Source of the DNA: CAVTJL01 sp963735065
GTDB taxonomy: Bacteria > Pseudomonadota > Alphaproteobacteria > Geminicoccales > Geminicoccaceae
DNA: 64,000 bases
Direction of reading: 5' to 3'
NCBI GenBank assembly: GCA_963735065.1
Contig: CAVTJL010000001.1
Coordinates: forward strand, 1,116,001-1,180,000
In this document: one piece after another, positions 1 through 8,786 of the stretch
Numbering within the stretch: the stretch's first letter is position 1
Layout: every line of letters starts with the position of its first letter
The notes under the pieces: model-generated
Database searches by the model: none
Told to the model about the DNA's origin: nothing
The model's input: the letters and a program-made list of their open reading frames with translations, nothing else
Translations under genes and position numbers: made by a program

Positions 1-215
1 TCGGGAGGCAGGCAGCCGGGGTGTGGCGCCGGGCGCCGCTCGAAGACGAATATCTCGCGACCAGGAAGTCCTTCGCGCAGATGGTCGTAGGTCCGCCCAT
101 TGCCGAGCCCGAGCTCGATGACAGGTCCGTGCATGTCCGAGATCAGCTCGAAAGCGAGATCGAGGCACGCGCGTTGCGCCATCAGCCGATGGATCACCGT
201 GTCGAGCCGGCTCAA
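1..215 (-). CDS. class I SAM-dependent methyltransferase, partial (C-terminus beyond window)
   Basis: Only the N-terminal 71 codons are inside the window; the gene runs off the left edge. Reading leftward from a TTG at 215 the protein begins MSRLDTVIHRLMAQRACL and contains VIELGLGNGRTYDHL at about residues 38-52. That is a glycine-rich motif I of a Rossmann methyltransferase, followed by IFVFERR, which fits the acidic end of strand 2. A GGAG lies about 9 bases before the TTG. Substrate cannot be told. It is divergent from the histone-deacetylase-like gene, with about 115 bp between them that should hold both promoters. Recognised by motif only. Confidence 0.7.
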   Translation of the reverse strand, partial: MSRLDTVIHRLMAQRACLDLAFELISDMHGPVIELGLGNGRTYDHLREGLPGREIFVFERRPAPHPGCLPP

Positions 216-331
216 GCTCGTTCTCCGCCTCGTGTCACCGCTTGATCCGCTTTCCGCATGCATCCTATCCCTGAACCCGGCTGAGCGGGTTAGGCTCCCG
301 CCCGGTCGCAACACCAGGAACGGCGTCGAAC

Positions 332-1241
332 GTGCGCTCACCCATCGTCCACCACCCTGCCTATACCGTGCCTCTTCCGGCGTCGCACCAATTCCCGATG
401 GGTAAGTTCGCAGCTCTCATGGCCTATCTGTGCGATACAGGCTTGGCCCTCCCGGCCCAGATTGCCAAGCCGTTGCCGGCGCCGCGCTCATGGCTCGAGC
501 TCGCGCACAGCTCGAGCTATGTCACTGCGGTGCTCGAGCAGCGCCTGGATCCCGAGGCCGTGCGGCGCCTGGGCCTGCCGCTCAGCCCGGAGCTGGCGAT
601 GCGGAGCCGGACCGCCACGGCCGGGACGGTGCTGACGGCTAGGCTCGCTCTGGAGCACGGCGTCGCCTGCAACACCGCCGGCGGTAGTCATCACGCTTTT
701 GCCGAGGGCGGTACGGGCTTTTGCGTCTTCAACGACGTGGCCGTAGCGGCGCTCCTGCTGCTGGAGGAGGGCACGGTGCATCGGGTCTTGGTGGTGGATC
801 TCGACGTGCATCAAGGCGACGGCACCGCCGCCATCTTCGAGGGTGATTTCGAGGGTGGTGACCTTCTCGGTCCATTGTCGCACCAACTTCCCGGCGCGCA
901 AGCGCCAGAGCGACCTCGACGTCGCCCTCGATCCGGGCACCACAGACGATGACTATCTCACCGCGCTCGAGCGGGCTTTGACGTCGCTTATCGATCGCGT
1001 TCAGCCGGATCTCGCCTTTCTCAACGCCGGCGTCGATCCGCACGTCGATGATCGACTGGGTCGCCTCGCGCTGTCTGATGCGGGTCTTGCGGAGCGCGAG
1101 CGCCTCGTGCTCGATGCATGCCGCGCCCGCGGCGTGGCGCTCGCCTGCGTCGTCGGGGGCGGGTATGCCCCGGCATTGGATGCGCTGGTCGCACGCCACG
1201 CGATCCTCTTCGACGCGGTCCGTGCCCTACCCAGCTGGTAG
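332..1241 (+). pseudogene. histone deacetylase family (acetylpolyamine/acetoin-type) hydrolase, +1 frameshift
   Basis: A zinc-dependent deacetylase of the arginase/deacetylase fold, expected to remove acetyl groups from polyamines or protein lysines in the cytoplasm. From a GTG at 332 the first part has the catalytic pair in GGSHHAF (His120-His121) and the zinc site VVDLDVHQGDGTAA (about 153-166). The reading frame then shifts: the TTT at 847-849 has one T too many. Removing it joins EGD to SRVVTFSVHC and gives a continuous protein of about 302 residues ending at 1241, with the third metal Asp region FLNAGVDPHVDDR intact. All active-site residues survive, so this is either very recent decay or a base-calling error. 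It converges on the FAD oxidase with 11 bp between stops. Confidence 0.85.
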
Positions 1242-1244
1242 CAC

Positions 1245-1264
1245 GCCGCCGCTCATCTGGCGGC
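1245..1264. terminator. possible bidirectional terminator hairpin
   Basis: GCCGCC (1245-1250) and GGCGGC (1259-1264) pair around an 8-base loop, exactly at the junction of two convergent genes and overlapping the stop codon of the FAD oxidase. There is no T-run, so this is a position-based guess. Confidence 0.3.
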
Positions 1265-2665
1265 TTCGGGCAGAACGAAGATCTTGCCGGGATTCATGAT
1301 GTCGTCCGGATCGAGCGCACGCTTGATGGCCACCATCATCTCGACCGCGCCACCGTGCTCCCGAACCAGACTCTGCATCTTGCCGAGGCCGATCCCATGC
1401 TCGCCGGTGCAGGTGCCACCCATCGAGAGCGCGCGGTCGACCATCCGTTCGTTCACGGCCTCGGCGCGCCGCCATTCGGCAGGGTCGTCCGGATCGAGCA
1501 CCATGACCAGATGAAAGTTGCCGTCGCCCACGTGACCCAGGATGGGTGCCACGAGCCCGGAGGCCTCGATGTCCTGCTGGGTCGCGCGGATGCAGGCGGC
1601 CAGGGACGAGATCGGTACGCAGACATCCGTCACCAGTGCCTGCCCACCCGGCCGGAGAGCCAGGGCGGCGTAGTAGGCATCATGCCGCGCCTGCCACAGC
1701 CTGTTGCGTTCCTCGGTATGTGTCGCCCAGGCGAAGCGACCCCCGCCATGCTGCTCGGCCGCCTCGCGCGCCAGCTCGGCCTGCTCGGCGACGGCGGCGC
1801 CGGTGCCATGAAACTCGTAAAACAGAGTGGGTGCCGCGATCAGGCCCTCGAGCTTCGAGAACGCAATGCAGGCGCGCATCTGTACGGCGTCGAGCAGCTC
1901 GATCCGGGCCACCGGGATCCCCAGCTGGATCGTTTGGATGACCGCCTCGACCGCGGCCTCGACGCTCGGGAAGGTGCAGACGGCAGCCGAGATGGCATCG
2001 GGAATGGCGTAGAGCTTGAGTCCCAGCTCGGTAATGAGACCCAGCGTCCCCTCCGAGCCGATCATTAGCGCCTTGAGGTCGTAGCCGGCGGCCGACTTCC
2101 TGGCGCGGCCGCCCAGCCGAACCACCCGGCCGTCGGCCAGCACGACCGTGAGGCCGAGCACGTTTTCCCGCATCGTTCCGTAGCGCACGGCGTTGGTGCC
2201 GGAAGCGCGGGTCGCCGCCATGCCGCCCAGCGTCGCGTCCGCGCCCGGGTCGATCGGAAAAAAGAGCCCACGATCGCGCAGATGGGCATTCAGCTGCTTG
2301 CGCGTGACACCGGCCTCGACGCGGCAGTCGAGATCGGCCTCATTGACCTCGAGAACGGCACCCATCATGGACAGATCGATGGCGATGCCGCCTCGCACCG
2401 CCGCCACATGGCCCTCGAGCGACGTGCCTACGCCGAACGGGATCACCGGAACCCGGTGCCGGCCGCAGATCCCGACAATCGCCGCCACCTCCTCCGTCGA
2501 GCGGGCGAACGCGACGGCGTCGGGCGGTTGCGGCGGATGATGGGCCTCACCTCGCCCATGCTGCTCACGGACGGAGGCATTGCAGCTGAGCCGCTCGCCC
2601 AGCAACGCCTTGAGCTCATCGAGCGCGGCGCCAGAGGCGCCGAACGCTTTTCTCGACGTGATCAC
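1253..2665 (-). CDS. FAD-binding oxidase, GlcD / D-lactate dehydrogenase (cytochrome) type
   Basis: A 470-residue flavoprotein of the VAO/GlcD family that oxidises a 2-hydroxy acid such as D-lactate or glycolate. The FAD_binding_4 domain carries VIPFGVGTSLEGH (about 74-86), then DPGADATLGGMAATRASGT; the C-terminal FAD-oxidase domain has GHVGDGNFH and CTGEHGIGLGK, the usual metal/substrate histidines. The start chosen is GTG at 2665 (VITSRKAFG), with AAGGA about 12 bases upstream. The frame is open further upstream but shows no homology there. It stands alone on its strand; no GlcE/GlcF partners are adjacent, which favours a single-subunit D-lactate dehydrogenase over glycolate oxidase. Physiological substrate not determinable. 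Confidence 0.92.
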   Translation of the reverse strand: MITSRKAFGASGAALDELKALLGERLSCNASVREQHGRGEAHHPPQPPDAVAFARSTEEVAAIVGICGRHRVPVIPFGVGTSLEGHVAAVRGGIAIDLSMMGAVLEVNEADLDCRVEAGVTRKQLNAHLRDRGLFFPIDPGADATLGGMAATRASGTNAVRYGTMRENVLGLTVVLADGRVVRLGGRARKSAAGYDLKALMIGSEGTLGLITELGLKLYAIPDAISAAVCTFPSVEAAVEAVIQTIQLGIPVARIELLDAVQMRACIAFSKLEGLIAAPTLFYEFHGTGAAVAEQAELAREAAEQHGGGRFAWATHTEERNRLWQARHDAYYAALALRPGGQALVTDVCVPISSLAACIRATQQDIEASGLVAPILGHVGDGNFHLVMVLDPDDPAEWRRAEAVNERMVDRALSMGGTCTGEHGIGLGKMQSLVREHGGAVEMMVAIKRALDPDDIMNPGKIFVLPEAAR

Positions 2666-2852
2666 GGGGCTGCATCCTTCCTTCGACACCTGCGATGTCC
2701 TAACAGACGATCCCGGGCGGAGGCCACATGCTGCGCTGCCGGGCGGCATGTGCTCATGCCGTGAGCATTCGGCACCGCCCGCCGCGGCCGCGCCTCGGGC
2801 GTGGTCGCTTGTGGTACGCTCGTTGCAGCAGCGAGGGGCAGGGAGAGACGGG

Positions 2853-3887
2853 ATGGTGGGTTCGTGGCTCAGAGCGCGGCAGGCGCTCGTCAGTGTTTGC
2901 GTGGCCGTTGGTGTCCTGGCGTTGGCAGTGCCGGCCTTCGCCTTGGACAAGGTCACCTTCGGAACCAACTGGAAGGCCGAAGGCGAGCATGGCGGGTTCT
3001 ATCAGGCCATCGCCGATGGCACCTACGCGAAATACGGGTTGGATGTGACGATCCGGCAGGGTGGGCCGCAGGTCAACCATGACCAGCTGCTGGCAGCGGG
3101 CCGGGTCGACCTCAATATGGGTGGCAATCTCTTCGGGCCATTCAACTTCCTGCGCGAGCACGTGCCGATCGTCACCGTGGCCGCGATCTTCCAGAAAGAG
3201 CCACAGGTCCTGCTCGCCCACCCCGGCACCGGCATCAGCAGCTTGGCCGACCTCAAGGGACACCGGCTGCTCCTCGGGAACGACGGACGGAACACCTTCT
3301 TTCTCTGGCTGAAGCAGGTGTACGGCCTCACCGACGACCAGGTTCGCCCCTACACCTTCAACCCGGCGCCCTTCATCGCCGACAAGAACGCGGTTCAGCA
3401 AGGCTACGTCACGTCGGAGCCCTATGCCATCGAGCAGCAGGCTGGGTTCAAGCCCGAGGTGCTGATGCTGGCCGATGCCGGCTACGACACCTACTCGACG
3501 ACCATCCAAGCCCGGGCCGAGACCGTCGAGAAGCACCCGGACCTCGTCCAGCGCTTCCTCAACGCGTCGATCGAGGGGTGGTACAACTATCTCTATGGCG
3601 ACAACACGAAGGCCAACGCGCTCATCAAGAAGGACAATCCCGAGATGACGGACGGCCAGCTGGCATTCACGCTGGCGGCCCTGAAGAAATACGGGATCGT
3701 GGACTCCGGCGACGCCCTGACGATGGGCATTGGCGCCATGACCAAGGCGCGCTGGGAGAGCTTCTTCAAGAAGGCCGTGAGCTGGGGTCTCTATCCGGCC
3801 GACCTGCCCCTCGAGAAGGCGTTCACGCTGGCCTTCGTCGACAAGGGCGTCGGCCTCGATCTCAAGAAGAAGCTCTTGGGCAACTAG
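2853..3887 (+). CDS. ABC transporter substrate-binding protein, NMT1/SsuA/THI5-like
   Basis: A 344-residue periplasmic binding protein and first gene of a three-gene importer. The ATG at 2853 follows a good GGGAGAG. Residues 1-30 form a signal peptide ending near LAVPAFA. The mature part starts KVTFGTNWKAEGEHGGFYQA and has the NMT1 pattern YGLDVTIRQGGPQVNHDQLL, where the thiamine-precursor/sulfonate/nitrate families bind their ligand. Family members carry alkylsulfonates, taurine, nitrate or pyrimidine precursors; specificity cannot be read here. I looked for a TPP riboswitch in the 187 bp upstream and saw none. The next gene begins 2 bp after the stop, so these are co-transcribed. Confidence 0.92.
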   Translation: MVGSWLRARQALVSVCVAVGVLALAVPAFALDKVTFGTNWKAEGEHGGFYQAIADGTYAKYGLDVTIRQGGPQVNHDQLLAAGRVDLNMGGNLFGPFNFLREHVPIVTVAAIFQKEPQVLLAHPGTGISSLADLKGHRLLLGNDGRNTFFLWLKQVYGLTDDQVRPYTFNPAPFIADKNAVQQGYVTSEPYAIEQQAGFKPEVLMLADAGYDTYSTTIQARAETVEKHPDLVQRFLNASIEGWYNYLYGDNTKANALIKKDNPEMTDGQLAFTLAALKKYGIVDSGDALTMGIGAMTKARWESFFKKAVSWGLYPADLPLEKAFTLAFVDKGVGLDLKKKLLGN

Positions 3888-3889
3888 CC

Positions 3890-4684
3890 ATGGCGACCGC
3901 GACGGTGCCCTCCCGGACGGCGCTGGCGGGCCAGTCGCGGGTCCTGGTTCGGCTTCGCGGCGTCGAGAAGGTCTTCTCCAACGGCACGCAGGCCCTGCAT
4001 GGCCTGGATCTTGTCGTCGGCGAGCACGAGTTCTTGAGCCTTCTCGGTCCGTCCGGCTGTGGCAAGAGCACGGCGCTGCGCCTCATCGCGGGGCTTGGAG
4101 AGGTTTCCGGGGGCACGATCGACTGGCCCTCGGGCGGCGCGCGCGGCGACGTGGGCTTCGTCTTCCAGGAGCCGACGCTGATGCCTTGGGCCACGGTGTT
4201 CGGGAATGTGTGGCTGCCCCTTCGCCTCCAGGGGCAGTCGCGCCGGCAGGTGCGCGACGAGGTGATGGAGACACTGGCCCTGGTCGGCCTCGATCAGTTC
4301 GCTGAGGCCTATCCGCGTGAGCTCTCCGGGGGAATGAGGATGCGCGTCTCCATCGCGAGAGCGCTGATCACCCGTCCCCGCCTTCTTCTCATGGACGAGC
4401 CCTTCGCCGCTCTGGACGAGATCACCCGCAATCGGCTGAACGACGATGTGCTCCGCCTTTGGGAACGGCAGAGCTGGACCGTGGTCTTCGTCACGCACAG
4501 CGTCTACGAGTCGGTCTACCTCTCGAGCCGCATCGTCGTCATGGCGCCGCGTCCGGGTCGTGCGGTCGAGGAGCTTGAGATCGCAGCCCCCTATCCACGG
4601 AGTGAGTCCTACCGGACGTCCGAGCTCTACAATGCCGATTGCCGGGCGGCCTCCGCCGCGCTGCACCGCGTGATGGATGATTGA
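3890..4684 (+). CDS. ABC transporter ATP-binding protein, SsuB/TauB type
   Basis: The 264-residue ATPase of the importer, expected on the inner face of the membrane. Visible motifs: Walker A GPSGCGKST (about 53-61), Q-loop VFQEPTLMPW, signature ELSGGMRMRVSIARAL, Walker B LLLMDEPFAALDE and switch His in VTHSVYES. LMPW after the Q-loop and FAALDE are characteristic of nitrate/sulfonate/taurine ATPases. The ATG at 3890 lies just after the preceding stop. The gene's end overlaps the permease start by 8 bp, consistent with translational coupling. Confidence 0.95.
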   Translation: MATATVPSRTALAGQSRVLVRLRGVEKVFSNGTQALHGLDLVVGEHEFLSLLGPSGCGKSTALRLIAGLGEVSGGTIDWPSGGARGDVGFVFQEPTLMPWATVFGNVWLPLRLQGQSRRQVRDEVMETLALVGLDQFAEAYPRELSGGMRMRVSIARALITRPRLLLMDEPFAALDEITRNRLNDDVLRLWERQSWTVVFVTHSVYESVYLSSRIVVMAPRPGRAVEELEIAAPYPRSESYRTSELYNADCRAASAALHRVMDD

Positions 4685-5543
4685 GCCGATGTCGACGCTC
4701 ATCAGGCGCGAGAATGTGTCGGTCGGCGCCGAGGAGCCGGGGCGCTGGACTCCGGCCCGGGTCGAGGCGGTCGCCCGTATCGTGGCCCCCCTCACCCTCG
4801 CCTTCCTGGCACTGCTCGGTTGGGACCTGGTGGTCCGCATCAACCACATCCCGCCCTATATCCTGCCGGGCCCTCTTCTGGTGGCCAAGGCATTGTGGAC
4901 GGATTGGGGCACGCTCTATCCTTCCTTGCTCGTCACCTTGAAGATCACCTTTATGGCCCTTGGCGTCGCCATCGTCGGCGGTGTCGGGCTGGCCGTGCTT
5001 TTCAGCGTCTCGCGGTGGATCGAGCTCGCGCTCTTTCCCTTCGCTGTGATCCTTCAGGTAACGCCCATCATCGCGATAGCGCCCCTCATCTTGATCTATG
5101 TCGACAATACCTACGCGGCGCTCCTGATCTGCGCCTGGATCGTGGCCTTTTTCCCCATCCTTTCCAACACCACGCTCGGCCTCAACAGCGCGGATCACAA
5201 TCTGCGCAATCTCTTCGAGCTCTATGGAGCGTCACGCTGGCAGGAGCTTCGCTATCTCCGCCTGCCCGCTGCCATGCCCTACTTTCTGGGCGGCCTCAGG
5301 ATTGCCGGCGGCCTGTCGCTGATCGGCGCCATCGTGGCGGAGTTCGCCGCGGGCACGGCGGGAACGGGCTCCGGCCTCGCCTATCGCATCCTGGAGGCCG
5401 GGTACCGGCTCAACATCCCCCGCATGTTCGCGGCGCTCATCCTCATCTCGGTGACAGGCATCGTCATCTTCCTGTTCTTCACCCTGCTCTCGCATCTCTG
5501 CCTTCGCCGTTGGCACGAAAGCGCGGTTCGTCGCGAGAACTGA
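4677..5543 (+). CDS. ABC transporter permease, SsuC/TauC type
   Basis: A 288-residue inner-membrane permease that completes the importer. It has about six hydrophobic segments and the EAA loop around ELYGASRWQELRYLRLP (about 183-199), which contacts the ATPase. The ATG at 4677 overlaps the ATPase gene by 8 bp; a second ATG at 4689 is also possible. Family BPD_transp_1 is clear. Substrate is unknown and depends on the binding protein at 2853. Confidence 0.94.
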   Translation: MIEPMSTLIRRENVSVGAEEPGRWTPARVEAVARIVAPLTLAFLALLGWDLVVRINHIPPYILPGPLLVAKALWTDWGTLYPSLLVTLKITFMALGVAIVGGVGLAVLFSVSRWIELALFPFAVILQVTPIIAIAPLILIYVDNTYAALLICAWIVAFFPILSNTTLGLNSADHNLRNLFELYGASRWQELRYLRLPAAMPYFLGGLRIAGGLSLIGAIVAEFAAGTAGTGSGLAYRILEAGYRLNIPRMFAALILISVTGIVIFLFFTLLSHLCLRRWHESAVRREN

Positions 5544-5566
5544 GCTCCCGCCTCGGTATGGGAGCT
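5543..5566. terminator. hairpin between convergent permease and deoA genes
   Basis: AGCTCCC (5543-5549) and GGGAGCT (5560-5566) form a perfect 7-bp stem with a 10-base loop in the 37-bp gap between two convergent stops. No T-tract follows, so factor-independent termination is uncertain, but the position suits a bidirectional terminator. Confidence 0.45.
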
Positions 5567-5580
5567 GGACCGCGGCCTCC

Positions 5581-6894
5581 TCAGCCGATCGTGGCGAGCA
5601 CGGGTGCCGATGGCGCCGGAGCGGACGTCCCGATCTGAAAGGCGGCTGACAAGTCGGCGGCTGCTCGCGCCGCGGATGCCTCGTCGTGCGCGTGGATCAG
5701 AGCGAGCGGCTCGTCGGACGACACCCATTCACCAACTGCCTTGACCGCATCGAGGCCGACGCTGTGGTCCAGCTTCGCGCCCGCAGCTGATCGGCCGCCG
5801 CCAAGCCTCACCACAGCCAGCCCCAGCGCCCTGGCGTCGATGCCCATAACCCAACCGGCCTCTCGGGGCTGCACTGCCAGCAAGACCGGGGCGCGCGGCA
5901 GATGGAGGGTCGGGCGATCGAGCAGGTCCGAGGGCCCGCCCAGCAGATGGATCATGCGACCGAGCCGCTCGGCGGCGGCGCCGGAGCGGAGCGCCTGCTC
6001 GACCATGGCCTGGGCGCGCTCGAGCGTCGGGGCAAGACCGCCCAGCGCCAGGAGGTGCGCGGCCAGCGAGCGGGTAACCGCCCAAAGCCTCGGGTCGAGG
6101 GCCTCGCCGCGAAGCGCCGCCACCGCTTCGCCCACCTCGAGGGCGTTGCCTGCGGTGCGACCGAGGCATTGACCCATCTCGGTCAGCAGCGCGCGACAGG
6201 GCAGGCCTGCGCCGCCCGCGACGCGAGCGATTGTCGTCGCCAAGGTCTCCGCCTCATGGCGGGTCGCGAGGAAGGCGCCGGAGCCTGTCTTGACGTCCAT
6301 CACGAGCGCCCGGGCGCCGCCGGCCAGCTTCTTCGAGAGGATGGAGGAGACGATGAGCGGCAGGCTGTCGACCGTCCCTGTCACGTCGCGAACGGCGTAG
6401 AGTCGGCGGTCGGCCGGGGCCAGATCCGCGGTGGCGCCGACGATGGCGCAACCAGCCTCGCGAACGGCCCGCCGGAAGGTCGGCGTGTCGACGTCTGCGC
6501 GGTAGCCGGGGATGCTCTCGAGCTTGTCCAGCGTGCCGCCGGTATGCCCGAGGCCACGGCCCGAGATCATTGGGACGAAGCCGCCGCAGGCGGCGACGAT
6601 CGGGGCGAGGAGAAGGCTCACCTTGTCGCCGATCCCGCCCGTCGAGTGCTTGTCGAGCGCGGGGCCCGGCAGCTCGTCCCAAGCCAGGACGCGGCCCGAA
6701 TCGCGCATCGCGAGGGTCAGAGCCACGGTCTCGGCCTCGCTCATGCCCTTGAGGCAGACGGCCATCGCGAAGGCGCCGGCCTGGGCGTCGCTGGCGGTGC
6801 CCGAGGCCAGCGCTTGGACGAGCTCGCCTATAGCTGCTTGGTCGAGCGTCTCGCCAAGCCGCTTCCGGCGGATGATCTCCTGTAGCAGCGCCAA
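5581..6894 (-). CDS. deoA: thymidine phosphorylase
   Basis: A 437-residue enzyme that splits thymidine with phosphate to thymine and 2-deoxyribose-1-phosphate in pyrimidine salvage. The glycosyltransferase family 3 signatures are unmistakable: KHSTGGIGDKVSLLLAP (about 83-99) and MISGRGLGHTGGTLDKLES (about 108-126), plus SSILSKKLAGG and VMDVKTGSGAF, which bind phosphate and base. Length matches the family. The start is a TTG at 6894 with GGGAG about 8 bases upstream. No other deo genes adjoin it. A BMP-type transporter of the nucleoside-importing family lies 26 kb away, but linkage to that is only a guess. Confidence 0.95.
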   Translation of the reverse strand: MALLQEIIRRKRLGETLDQAAIGELVQALASGTASDAQAGAFAMAVCLKGMSEAETVALTLAMRDSGRVLAWDELPGPALDKHSTGGIGDKVSLLLAPIVAACGGFVPMISGRGLGHTGGTLDKLESIPGYRADVDTPTFRRAVREAGCAIVGATADLAPADRRLYAVRDVTGTVDSLPLIVSSILSKKLAGGARALVMDVKTGSGAFLATRHEAETLATTIARVAGGAGLPCRALLTEMGQCLGRTAGNALEVGEAVAALRGEALDPRLWAVTRSLAAHLLALGGLAPTLERAQAMVEQALRSGAAAERLGRMIHLLGGPSDLLDRPTLHLPRAPVLLAVQPREAGWVMGIDARALGLAVVRLGGGRSAAGAKLDHSVGLDAVKAVGEWVSSDEPLALIHAHDEASAARAAADLSAAFQIGTSAPAPSAPVLATIG

Positions 6895-6985
6895 CTGTCG
6901 GCTCCCGCGGCCCCATCGGCCCGCGGATCATCCTACGGCGATGGGCCGGCTCGTCGAGGCCCTGCAGCTGAGGTAAGCGTCGAGA

Positions 6986-7471
6986 TCAGAAGCTCAGCGT
7001 GATGTTCACCGTGTCGACATAGACCCCTGCCGGCACGGACTGACGCCCCGGGATCGAGCCGTAGACCGGCACCGTGCCACTTCCTCGGTCCGTGAGGGTG
7101 ATCGTCTGCCCGGCCTTGCCGGTTTGCCACACGGACTTCCGAGCGTCGTCCTTGTACAGATCGTAGGCGATCCGATCGCCGCCGGTGCTCGCCATCATGC
7201 GGGTCTTAGCGGTCCCACCCTGGCCGCCATCCAGCTCGATCAGGAGGTCGCTCGCGGGACAGTCGTCGTAGCCGATGCTGCCTTCCGCGAGGAGCGGATC
7301 GCGCTGGCCGCTGACATAGGTGCCAAAATCGATCGAGCTCGAGCTAACCGTGCAGGTCACCTCGACCTCAACTCGAACGTCGAGCGTGCCGCTATCGCCG
7401 GCGGCGTGGGCGGCGACCGAGGTCGCGACGAGAGCCAGGAGCGCCAGGAGCCTGGCTGAGCATCGTGGCAT
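6986..7471 (-). CDS. spore coat protein U (SCPU) domain protein
   Basis: A 161-residue secreted protein with a signal peptide at residues 1-24 (ending SVAAHA). The SCPU/Csu pilin fold pattern is present: VTCTVSSSSIDFGTY near the N-terminus, two cysteines spaced for a disulfide (TCTV and YDDCPAS), and the C-terminal strand VPAGVYVDTVNITLSF. Family members are subunits of chaperone-usher fibres or of the Myxococcus spore coat. No usher or chaperone gene is adjacent, so how it is assembled is unclear. GGAGAAGG precedes the ATG. A domain-level identification only. Confidence 0.85.
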   Translation of the reverse strand: MPRCSARLLALLALVATSVAAHAAGDSGTLDVRVEVEVTCTVSSSSIDFGTYVSGQRDPLLAEGSIGYDDCPASDLLIELDGGQGGTAKTRMMASTGGDRIAYDLYKDDARKSVWQTGKAGQTITLTDRGSGTVPVYGSIPGRQSVPAGVYVDTVNITLSF

Positions 7472-7748
7472 GATGGCCTTCTCCCCGAGCTGTCAGTGGC
7501 CGGCGGCATCGGACCATGCGGCCCTATCCGGCTTCGGGAAGATTATGGTCGCGCTGGTTAACGCCCGGCTAACGCCGTTCTCCGCCTCCTCCTTGGTGCC
7601 GCGACAGCGCTGTGCGGCCTTCTCGGTAGGGCCAGGTCGGCCCGCGAGCCCGAGCAGCGATGATCCGGAACCGGCGATCCCATGGGCCCGGGTCGCTGGC
7701 TGGCCCCCTGCTCGTCACGACAGATCGAGCCGCTGGCCGCTCGTCCGG
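7472..7748. other. intergenic region, promoter of the SCPU gene
   Basis: About 277 bp between the SCPU gene start and the end of the sugar ABC operon, both on the minus strand. It should hold the SCPU promoter. I see no conserved coding frame, RNA or strong hairpin. Confidence 0.4.
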
Positions 7749-8786
7749 TCAAAGAGAATCAGAATTCTCGTGCGCGAAAGTGATGCCGATCGGCTCGCCC
7801 TCCGCGAGGCGTCGTTTCTCGCCAAGCCGCGCTTTGATCAGGCTGCTGCCGAAGCGGATGTTGACGATCGAGCTGTCGCCCAGAATCTCGGTGAGGTAGA
7901 CGCTGGCGGGAAAGCCATCGACGCCGATCCGCACATCGCCCGGCCGGACCCCCAGGACGACGGTCCGCGGCTGGCCCGTTCCCAACTCTGCGACGGGGAG
8001 CTCGAGTGTCTGGCCTTCGATCGAGATCGTACGGCCGCTGAGCTCGCCCGGGATGAGGTTCATTGCCGGATTGCCGAGGAAACTGGCGACGCGCGTGCTC
8101 GCGGGCCTGTCGAAGACGTCCTCCGGCGAGCCGATCTGGGCCAGCTCGCCCTCGAAGAACACGGCCATCCGGTCTGCCATCGTCATCGCCTCCTCCTGAT
8201 CGTGCGTGACGTAGACCGTCGTCACGTCCAAGGAGCGCTGAAGCTTCATGAGCTCGACCCGTGTCTCCACACGGAGCTTGGCGTCGAGATTGGAGAGGGG
8301 CTCGTCGAGCAGAAAGAGCTTCGGCTTTCTCACGATCGCCCGTGCCAGCGCTACTCGCTGCTGCTGGCCCCCCGAGAGCTGGCCCGGCTTGCGCTCCAGC
8401 AGCTCACCGATCCTGACCCGGGCAGCGGCATCGGCCACCGCCTGGTCCATCTCGCGCTTCGCTGTGCCCACCATCCGTAGCGGAAAGCTGATGTTCTGAC
8501 GGACGGTCATGTGAGGGTAGAGAGCGTAGCTCTGGAACACCATCGCGACGTCGCGATCGCCGGGCTCGTGCCGCGTCACATCCTCGCCGTCGACCAGCAC
8601 CTGGCCCCGATCCGCCTTCTCGAGGCCGGCCAGGATGCGCAGCGTCGTGGTCTTGCCCGACCCGGACGGTCCCAGCAACGCGAAGAACTCGCCGGGCTCG
8701 ACATCGAGATCGAGGGAACGAAGCGCCGTCACCGCCCCGTGGGTCTTGACGATCCCCCGCATGCCCACCCGACCCAGACCGGTCAT
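7749..8786 (-). CDS. ABC transporter ATP-binding protein, MalK/UgpC type
   Basis: A 345-residue ATPase, last gene of a four-gene carbohydrate importer. It has Walker A GPSGSGKTTT (about 39-48), Q-loop MVFQSYALYPHMTV, signature LSGGQQQRVALARAIV, Walker B LFLLDEPLSNLDAKLR and the switch THDQEEAMTMADR. The C-terminal 110 residues form the MOI/TOBE regulatory domain (VLGVRPGDVRIG), as in MalK/UgpC. LSNLDAKLR is typical of sugar and glycerol-3-phosphate importers. The ATG at 8786 overlaps the upstream permease stop by 4 bp. Confidence 0.95.
   Translation of the reverse strand: MTGLGRVGMRGIVKTHGAVTALRSLDLDVEPGEFFALLGPSGSGKTTTLRILAGLEKADRGQVLVDGEDVTRHEPGDRDVAMVFQSYALYPHMTVRQNISFPLRMVGTAKREMDQAVADAAARVRIGELLERKPGQLSGGQQQRVALARAIVRKPKLFLLDEPLSNLDAKLRVETRVELMKLQRSLDVTTVYVTHDQEEAMTMADRMAVFFEGELAQIGSPEDVFDRPASTRVASFLGNPAMNLIPGELSGRTISIEGQTLELPVAELGTGQPRTVVLGVRPGDVRIGVDGFPASVYLTEILGDSSIVNIRFGSSLIKARLGEKRRLAEGEPIGITFAHENSDSL

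Noticed and set aside
2666..2852. TPP riboswitch upstream of the NMT1-like importer
   Set aside because: The conserved CTGAGA and ACCTGA elements of the thi-box are not present.
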